Positions 1-7,400 of a stretch of DNA of 64,000 nucleotides are shown here, in pieces. Source of the stretch: Chlorobiota bacterium (GTDB taxonomy: Bacteria; Bacteroidota; Ignavibacteria; OLB7); assembly GCA_016710285.1 (NCBI GenBank), contig JADJXR010000001.1, positions 1,240,001 through 1,304,000 of the forward strand. Direction: 5' to 3'. Below the pieces are notes generated by a model. The model did not search any database, was not told the DNA's origin, and saw only the letters and a list, made by a program, of their open reading frames with translations. Positions within the stretch are counted from its first letter, which is position 1. Every line of letters begins with the position of its first letter. The position numbers and the translations under genes were made by a program.

Positions 1-2260
1 TGTCCCATTCCGCCTGGGGAGTGGGGAGCGGGGCGCGAACAAAGGAGAAGAGATCCCGAAGCTGATAGGCCGTCAGCCATGCAATCGCTTGGACCGAGGC
101 GGGGCCGGTTCCGCGGGACGCGCTGTCCGATTCGATGGAGCGAAGCAGGCCCTGCAACCGCGCCGCCGTTGACTTCGGGAAGAAGTTGGCGGTCAGCATA
201 GTCTCCATCAACTCAACCACAACATCCCCCTTGCCGGATTCGCGCAGCCGGTGCAAAAAGCTGAGCCGCTCGGCCGCGGTCCACTGGGCGGTGAAATACT
301 CCAGCATCGGCTTCCCCGCCTCGCCGTTTTCCAAAAAGTGCGCACGGAGCGCGGCGCGGTAGCGAAGCGGGACGCTGATATCCATCGCCATTGCGGAATC
401 GTACAGCCGCCGCGCCGTTGCCGTGTCCCCCAGCCACCAGCAAGCATCCCCCCGCTCAATCAAAAACGGAAGGAGGGGATAGTTGGCGGTGTCGTGGCGA
501 TCCCAGGCGGCGCAGGAGTCTATCAGCGTGCGCCATTGCCGCTGGCCGTAGAGCGCGCGGATAATCCCCCCCCGCGCCCCGTAGCTTGTTCCCTCCCGCT
601 CCGATTCCCCAAACGCTTCCAGCGCCTTCCCCCATCGGCCTTCGGCAAGGGCACGGAACCCCGCGCCGTTCAGCGTGGCAATCCGCCGCAGGCAGTGTTG
701 CGAAAAGAACGATCCGCCGCCGAATAGATAGCGCATTGCGGGCCGATCCGTTTCTGGCATGGCGGGCATTGCCGCAACGTATCGTTCATACTCCGCCGCA
801 AGTGAATCAAGCGGCTTCCCGTAGGCCTCCAAAAAATCGCCCCAGCCATACGCCTGCCGGAATCGCTCCGCGCCGTAGCTCTGGATCAACCATTTGCAGA
901 ACGCGCCGGCCACCACATATCCCAGCGAGGCTTTCTGGGAACTGAAGCCGCTGGTGGTCATCACCGTGGCGGCGGGTGGGGCAAGCCGAAGGTCGCCGAT
1001 TGCGCGGGCGTACTGGAACAGCGTTCGGTTCCCCCAGGCATCATCCAACGCCACGGCTGTTCCTTCCAGCAATCCTTGGTTCAGCGAGATGCCCAACAGC
1101 GCGCCGTAGCGGGCCGCCACCAAATGCGCAAGCTCATGCCGCAACGCCCCCTCGATCCGGTCGAACGTTTGGTACAGCTCCCGTTTCCACGGCTTGGTGA
1201 AGCTGGCCGAGCTTGTGCCAACGAACATTTTTTGTTCATCGGGTGAGGCGAACAGATAGAGGGTAACTGGCTCGATTTCCTCGGCGCGTATTCCCAGCGT
1301 TCGGGCGTGTTCTTCAAGGTAGAAATCGGCAAGATTGGCGGCGCGCCAGCGGTCCAGCGAATCGGTGGAGAAGGCGTTAAAGTAGATGGTGGCGTGGCGC
1401 GTGCGGAGGGTGTCGCCCAGGTTCATCCGCACCCATCCATCGGTGCGGGAAAGGCCAAGATCGGAGCGGAAGGGAATGGCCGCAACGGCAGCAACCGATA
1501 GCGCGCCGGCAAGCAGAACGCCCCCTTTCCGCACAATCCCCCGCTGAACTCCAAGCCGCAATCCTTGCAACTCCTGAACAACCAGCAGCAACGCGGCGGC
1601 AACGGCAACGTGCGCAATCCGGTACAGAAGCAGCCGCCCGGTAATTGGGAGTTCAGGGTCCCAGGACCCTCCCGGGAAAAACCCGATTTGCCACGCATAC
1701 ATAAAAATGTGCGGCCCGTGGTACGCCTCGTGTCCCCCGCGAAACAACGTCAGGGACCAGAGGCCCAGGAACCCGCACAGCTGCACCCACCGGCGGCAGA
1801 AGGTCATCCCCGCAAGCAACGCCAGCACACTGCTGATCCATGCCGAAGCCGGGACAAGCAGCAGATACCACAACAGCCCGTCGGCAATCCCGCACCCGTG
1901 GCCGAAACACGCACGCACAAGCGGCACAATCAATGGAGGGATGGAGAGAGCGATTGCGCGGAGCGAGGTCTGGCGGAAATCGGTGGCGATCTGGCGGCGG
2001 TGGTCGCGGGCGGCGGCTTCATCCACAACGCCCGCCGACGGCAGCGCGCACCACGAAGCCCCGCGCCACAGCGTTGCCAGCCCAACTACAAGGCTTGCAA
2101 CCAGTGCCATCGCCCCGGAGAACTCATAATGGAGTTCCCCCGTCAGCGGCAGGAACTGCAGCCCAAGCGAGGCCAGCATCAAGGCAGCAAACGGGGCAAG
2201 CAAGGAAGGAGAGCGAGTGCCGGAGAGCGAGTTAAAGATGACAGAGATGATGTTGGACAT
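1..2260 (-). CDS. Membrane-anchored metallopeptidase (HELAH), 3' end missing
   Basis: The frame is open from ATG at 2260 to the left edge (about 753 codons), so the C-terminus lies outside the window. Roughly the first 200 residues are hydrophobic with several predicted membrane segments. A soluble part follows, with the zinc motif HELAH at residues 375-379, preceded by a RIEGALR stretch and followed by NQGLLEGTAVALDD, where the glutamate could be the third ligand. This layout resembles peptidase-MA-like gluzincins that sit outside the membrane. After about residue 500 the sequence looks helical and TPR-like (KALEAF, TARRLYDSAM). The start lies 21 nt downstream of the GNAT stop codon, so the two genes are probably co-transcribed. 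The substrate is unknown. Frame and motif are read directly; the family is inferred from the motif. Confidence 0.7.
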   Translation of the reverse strand, partial: MSNIISVIFNSLSGTRSPSLLAPFAALMLASLGLQFLPLTGELHYEFSGAMALVASLVVGLATLWRGASWCALPSAGVVDEAAARDHRRQIATDFRQTSLRAIALSIPPLIVPLVRACFGHGCGIADGLLWYLLLVPASAWISSVLALLAGMTFCRRWVQLCGFLGLWSLTLFRGGHEAYHGPHIFMYAWQIGFFPGGSWDPELPITGRLLLYRIAHVAVAAALLLVVQELQGLRLGVQRGIVRKGGVLLAGALSVAAVAAIPFRSDLGLSRTDGWVRMNLGDTLRTRHATIYFNAFSTDSLDRWRAANLADFYLEEHARTLGIRAEEIEPVTLYLFASPDEQKMFVGTSSASFTKPWKRELYQTFDRIEGALRHELAHLVAARYGALLGISLNQGLLEGTAVALDDAWGNRTLFQYARAIGDLRLAPPAATVMTTSGFSSQKASLGYVVAGAFCKWLIQSYGAERFRQAYGWGDFLEAYGKPLDSLAAEYERYVAAMPAMPETDRPAMRYLFGGGSFFSQHCLRRIATLNGAGFRALAEGRWGKALEAFGESEREGTSYGARGGIIRALYGQRQWRTLIDSCAAWDRHDTANYPLLPFLIERGDACWWLGDTATARRLYDSAMAMDISVPLRYRAALRAHFLENGEAGKPMLEYFTAQWTAAERLSFLHRLRESGKGDVVVELMETMLTANFFPKSTAARLQGLLRSIESDSASRGTGPASVQAIAWLTAYQLRDLFSFVRAPLPTPQAEWD

Positions 2261-2281
2261 AATGACAGCAATGCCACCGAA

Positions 2282-2845
2282 TTATGGAGCAATGGTTGAG
2301 TGCAAGAACAGGGCCATGAATGCCTCATCGGCGTATCCATCCTCGGTCTTCATGGCGTGCCGCTCAATGCCGAACGTCACGAAGCCAAGCGATTGGTACA
2401 GGGTGTGCGCGGCGGTGTTGGTTGGCACCACCCAAAGGAGTATCTGCTCAAGGCCCGGCATGGTGCCGGCCCGCTGGATCACAAACTCCAGAAGCCTGCG
2501 CCCGTAACCGTTGCCTCGTGCTTCGGGGGCAACGTACACGCCCCAAACGGTTCCCTTGTGCCGGACCCGCTGCTCGGCCTCGCGATAGAACCCTGCGCAG
2601 CCCACCATCTGTTCTTCCATAAAAGCTCCAACCACCCAGGCATCAGGGTTTGGGGCCAGGCGTTCGGCAATCTCCGCAACGCTGCGGCGTTCCTCCTCTT
2701 CCGGTGTGATGAGGAATGCTGGCGGACGCTCGTGCAAACCACGCAGCCGCAGCGTGCGGAACTGCGCGGCATCCTCCGGGCCAAGCAATCGGAGAGTTAC
2801 GGGTTTCAGCTCTGGATTCATTTCTGGGTTCATTTCTGGATTCAT
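2282..2845 (-). CDS. GNAT-family N-acetyltransferase
   Basis: A 187-residue protein with the GNAT core. The acetyl-CoA pyrophosphate-binding signature reads VAPEARGNGYGRRLLE, and LYQSLGF plus a C-terminal MALFL strand follow as in the RimI/YjaB-like fold. The acceptor substrate cannot be told. I use ATG 2845 rather than the upstream TTG at 2851, because AGGGAG lies 7-8 nt before this ATG. The N-terminus holds a small tandem repeat (NPEM NPEM NPEL) from a repeated 12-bp unit, which looks like replication slippage. It is the first gene of a probable two-gene unit with the membrane peptidase. Confidence 0.85.
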   Translation of the reverse strand: MNPEMNPEMNPELKPVTLRLLGPEDAAQFRTLRLRGLHERPPAFLITPEEEERRSVAEIAERLAPNPDAWVVGAFMEEQMVGCAGFYREAEQRVRHKGTVWGVYVAPEARGNGYGRRLLEFVIQRAGTMPGLEQILLWVVPTNTAAHTLYQSLGFVTFGIERHAMKTEDGYADEAFMALFLHSTIAP

Positions 2846-2903
2846 TGACAAACTCCCTGCGGTTAAAAAAACGAAGATAGGAGGACCGGACGCATTTCAA
2901 CGT

Positions 2904-3081
2904 GCCGCGCCCCCCTGCTTCGCCGCAAGCGACGAAGCGTCCCCCCAATCCTGGGGGGAAATGGGTTCGGTGAATGCGCAGGCTAAAGACCTGTTATCAA
3001 TCCCGACGGAGGTCGGGGCGCCTACCATCATTGGGTCTGCCAGCCCCCAGCATTGGGGGAGGCGGGGAGGGGGCGACTGCG
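2904..3081. repeat. 178-bp intergenic repeat, copy A
   Basis: It matches 3270-3447 over 178 bp with two visible mismatches. Internal pieces are inverted repeats: GCTTCGCCGC...GAAGC, CCCCCCAAT...GGGGGG and CCCGACGGAGGTCGGG. Parts of it appear in reverse orientation near 15240-15340, so this is a dispersed family and not only a local duplication. Confidence 0.85.
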
Positions 3082-3166
3082 AGGGCGGGTTGGTAGGCCT
3101 CTCCGCTTCCCGTATCACCCCCACCCAGCCCTCCCGCAAGTTTTCCGCAAACGCTCGTGAAACACT

Positions 3167-3226
3167 TCCCCTCCCGCGGAGGGGTGCCCGACAGGGCGGG
3201 GTGGGTTTGGGGGAGCCATCGAACAA
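3167..3226. repeat. GGAGGGGTGCCCGACAGGG-type repeat, copy A
   Basis: Shares GGAGGGGTGCCCGACAGGG, then GGGTGGGTT and GGGGGAGCCA, with 3533-3592. Its reverse complement is recognisable in part near 15360-15400. It is noncoding and of unknown role. Confidence 0.7.
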
Positions 3227-3269
3227 ACGGGGCTTTCTGTTATTCATCGAAGCCCACGCATGCGTTTCC

Positions 3270-3447
3270 GCCGCGCCCCCCTGCTTCGCCGCAAGCGACG
3301 AAGCGTCCCCCCAATGCTGGGGGGAAATGGGTTCGGTGAATGCGCAGGCTAAAGACCTGTTATCAATCCCGACGGAGGTCGGGGCGCCTACCATCATTGG
3401 GTCTGCCAGCCCCCAGCATTGGGGGAGGCGGGGTGGGGGCGACTGCG
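3270..3447. repeat. 178-bp intergenic repeat, copy B
   Basis: Second copy of the element at 2904-3081, 366 bp downstream in the same orientation. The element that follows it (3533-3592) matches the one after copy A (3167-3226) at nearly the same spacing, but the stretch between the two conserved parts differs. The arrangement is therefore a mosaic and not a clean tandem duplication. Confidence 0.85.
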
Positions 3448-3532
3448 GTAGCGGATGCCATTGGGCTTGGTTGCTTCGCCCAACGTCGCTCCGATTCAAT
3501 CGGGACAGCTACCCGCAAAAACTCCCGAAGCG

Positions 3533-3592
3533 TCCCCCTCCATCGGAGGGGTGCCCGACAGGGCGGGGTGGGTTCGGGGGAGCCACCGAACG
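3533..3592. repeat. GGAGGGGTGCCCGACAGGG-type repeat, copy B
   Basis: Near-identical to 3167-3226 from the GGAGGGG core to the CCGAAC/TCGAAC end, in the same orientation. It forms the right part of the second composite repeat unit. Confidence 0.7.
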
Positions 3593-3767
3593 GGCGGCGG
3601 TCCGCGTTGGCTCCGGAAGGCTCTGATCCTGAGATTCAGGAATGGACGCGGTGTCGCGGGTGTCCCCAACCCACCCCCCCAGCCCCCTTCCAAGAGGGGG
3701 AGCCGCGCAATGCCAACCCACAGAGTTGCACATGGCATCATCCAAAAACTCCCGAAGCGTTCCCCTC

Positions 3768-4108
3768 CTTCGCCCTGAAGGGGCAGGCTATCATAGCCCA
3801 GGGCAACGCCCTGGGAATCGTTCCCCAAACATCTCACCGCCCTGAAGGGGCAACCTAAAAGGACAACCCCATTCATCCACCAATCATGCACACACCGCAC
3901 CGATTGGAAATCCACACCCTCAACACCATCTCCAACCGGATGGAGGTCGCCCCTTCAGGGCTGGTGTTGCGTGGGTTGGTTTTGTTCCCAGGGCGTTGCC
4001 CTGGGCTGGCATGGGTCGCCCCTTCAGGGCTGGTGTGGCACGGAGGGGCGACCTGATAGCACCGAAGGCTAAAAATCTTTTATCAATCCCGACGAAGGTC
4101 GGGACGGC
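3768..4108. repeat. Cluster of CCCTGAAGGGGC palindromes and CCCGAC hairpins
   Basis: The palindromic word GCCCTGAAGGGGC or its complement occurs near 3772, 3839, 3949 and 4018. Between them lie paired CCCAGGGCAACGCCCTGGG-like inverted repeats (about 3798 and 3988). A CCCGACGAAGGTCGGG hairpin at about 4090-4105 completes the cluster. These are REP-like folding elements that would form strong hairpins in RNA or single-stranded DNA. Confidence 0.65.
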
Positions 4109-4407
4109 TACCTTTCTCTTGCTCCCCCTCTCCGTCAACTGCTCCGCCGGTGCTCGCGAACAATGTCACGGAGGGGGGGGGGAGTGAGGTCCAGTAGCGA
4201 CGGGCGGAGGGGAGATGGAGAGTGTGAAATAGGAATGCCCATCCATAGATATTGCGTCGGAGAATTTCTGCATTTTGCCGCCGCTTCTTTATTGAGGCAT
4301 CCTTCCGAACCAAGCCTGAGGCTGTTCCTTCGCTGCGTATCGCAATCATGCAGGCGAAGGGCATATGCAAGGGTTGCACTTTCCACTTTCCACTTACTGG
4401 AGTTTGT

Positions 4408-7400
4408 ATGATTCAGCGGTACGTTGTTGCGCTATTGTTGGGGCTGTGTGGCGGCGTTGTTCTATGCCAGAAAACGTTTGCACAGTCCCATCCGATGACC
4501 GACATCTATGGCCACATGGGGATTGGGACCATCGCGCCGGACAAATCGGCAATCCTGGACCTATCAACCACCACCGCTGGCTTCCTGATGCCACGGCTGA
4601 CCACTGCCGAACGGAACGCGATTGTTAGCCCGGCAACAGGGTTGATGATCTTCAACACCGACTCAAAGACGATTGAGTTCAACATCGGGACGACCTTTGC
4701 CCCGATCTGGGACCCGGTGCTGACGGCCAGCAGCGGGGGCGGGGTATTCTGGAGTCTGACGGGCAACGGAGGGATCAATCCCGCAACCAACTTTTTGGGA
4801 ACCACCGATGCCCAGCCGCTGGTGGTTCGGACCAACAGCGTGGAGCGTCTGCGTGTGGCCAGCACGGGTGAGGTGGGAATCGGGACGGCAGCACCAACCG
4901 CTGGACGGTTGCTGGAAGTTGCGGGAACCGCCGGCGCAGCAAACGTGCGGTTCGGCTCGGCAAGCGGAGCGGCTGATGGAAGCGTGTGGGCACCTGGAGC
5001 CAACGACGGTGTGATCACCGCCGATGGAAACGGCGACCTGCTGAAACGAACCGCGACAGCAGTGGTAGGATCGGTAGCATGGCTAACAACAGGGAACGCA
5101 GGCACAACCGCCGGAACGAACTTTGTGGGAACCACCGACGACGAACCGTTCGAGATTCACGTGGATAACGGAGGCACCGCCACCGAAGGCCGCCGCCGGG
5201 TGATGCGGTTTGAACCGAACGCCAGCAGCCCGAACATCATTGGCGGGTTCAGTGGGAACTTGGTTACTCCTGGCTTGGTCGGTGCAACGATATCGGGCGG
5301 CGGAATGAATACGCTCATCAACCAAGTGACCGGTACGTTTGGATTCGGAGTGATTGGTGGAGGTATGCAGAACATTGCAGGAGACTTTGCGACAGTCGGT
5401 GGAGGACTGTATAACACCGCATCAGGGGGAGGAGCAGCAGTGGGGGGAGGAAGTGGGAATCAAGCACTGGGGTCACGTTCAACCGTGGGTGGGGGAGCTG
5501 TCAACGTCTCATCGGGACTCACTTCAACGGTGGGTGGAGGGGATAATAACGAAGCATCCGGGGACTATTCAACAGTGGGCGGAGGAGAAGCTAATGATGC
5601 ACTCAGCACTATTTCAACTGTGGGTGGAGGTCAAAACAATGTTGCATCGGGATTTGGTTCGACGGTGGGTGGAGGATATATCAACACGGCATCCAGCGAT
5701 TACTCAGCAATCCCCGGCGGTCGCGGCCTAACGCTGGCTTCCACTGCCGACCGCAGCTTCGGCTTCCACGCCAACAACGCTGCTGGCACGCTACCAATGA
5801 CGATCTCCGATGCCAACGTAGCAGTCTTCGGCAACACCGACCTCTGGCTTGCCAACAACAATAACGCGCCAAGCGAGCTGCGGTTCTTCGAGGCATACAA
5901 CGCTGCAGGAGCGTTCCCAAACACAGCGAATTACACGGCGTTCAAAGCGCAGAATCAAGCGAGTGACATCACCTACACACTCCCCCCGGCTCTTGGCAGC
6001 GGCAGTTCGAACTACCTTCTCACCGACGCATCGGGAACCGGAAGCCTGACGTGGGCAGGGGTTTCCTCCATGGCATGGGCTTTGGGTGGGAACGCGATTG
6101 CTGGGCCGGAGGTGTTGGGAACAACCAACGCACAAGATCTGAACATTGTTGCCGGAGGAACCACGCGCATCACCGTTGACGATGCCAGCGGAAACGTCGG
6201 CATTGGCGGCGCGGTATCCGGCACCGACAAACTGAGCGTCACCGGAAATATCAACAGCAGCACGCAGTACAACATTGGCGGAGCACGGGTGCTAAGCGTG
6301 CCCGGGACCGCCAACGCGTTTGTTGGGGTGGGATCGGGAACGGCAAACACCAGCGGGAACAACAACACCTTTGTGGGGAACAACGCTGGCACGGCAAACA
6401 CCACCGGAAACGGAAACGTTGCCGTTGGCGCAGGGGCGTTCGACGCAAACACCAGCGGAAGCAGCAACATCGCCATTGGCCGGGATGCGTTGGGGGCCAA
6501 CACCACTGCTTCCAACAACACCGCCGTTGGCGACAGCGCATTGCTGCGGAACACCACCGGGTCCAGCAACACCGCCGTTGGCGACAGCGCACTGCTGAAC
6601 AACACCACCGGAATGAACAACACCGCCGTTGGCGCGCTAACGCTGGCAAACAACGCGGGGGGAATATCGAACACCGCGATTGGCATAGGATCGCTGCGTG
6701 CAAACACCAGCGGCATTGCCAACACCGCAGCCGGGGCCGGCGCGTTGGGCGCAAACACCACATCGCTGGGGAACACCGCTGTTGGTGTGCTGGCACTGGG
6801 CGCAACCACCAGTGGCGGAGGCAACACCGCCGTTGGATTCCAATCGCTTGCCGGCAACCTGACCGGAACCGGGAACACCGCCGTTGGCCAGGGCGCGCTG
6901 CAAGTATCAACCGTAAGCAACGCCACGGCCGTTGGGTTCAACGCGTTGAATGCCAACACCACCGGCCCCAGCAACACCGCCGTTGGCGACAGCGCATTGC
7001 TGCGGAACACCACCGGCGCACGGAATACCGCAATGGGTGATAGCGCATTGATCAACAGCACCACCGGAAGCGGGAACACCGCGTCCGGCGCAATGGCACT
7101 TGCGCAAAACACCAGCGGAAGCGGAAACACCGCAATGGGGATCATGGCTTTGCAGAACGCCGCCAGCAATGTCAACACAGCGTTTGGCGCACAAGCCGGT
7201 TTGGGGGTGACGACCGGCGGATTCAACACCTTCCTGGGCTACCTTGCCAACGCAAGCAGCGGCACAATCAACAACGCAACGGCGATTGGTGCCCAAGCAA
7301 TGGTTGGCCAAAGCAACAGCGTTGTGATTGGCTCCATCAACGGAGTAAACGGCGCAACTGCCGATGCCAGCGTTGGCATCGGAACCACAACACCAAACTC

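Larger units (their letters stand above)
2852..4407. other. Gene-free region rich in dispersed repeats
   Basis: About 1.55 kb between divergent genes. I see no credible coding frame: the frames that stay open carry the same peptide strings at several places on both strands, as expected from repeated noncoding DNA. The region holds two copies of a 178-bp element, two copies of a GGAGGGGTGCCCGACAGGG element, several CCCTGAAGGGGC palindromes and several short CCCGAC/GTCGGG hairpins. The promoter and ribosome-binding site of the 4408 gene must lie at its right end; GGAG at 4399-4402 precedes ATG 4408. Confidence 0.7.

Noticed and set aside
2897..3626. Hypothetical proteins in the intergenic repeats
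   Set aside because: The same peptide strings (SIPTEVGAPTIIG, CFAASDEASPQ) arise on several frames from repeated noncoding DNA.
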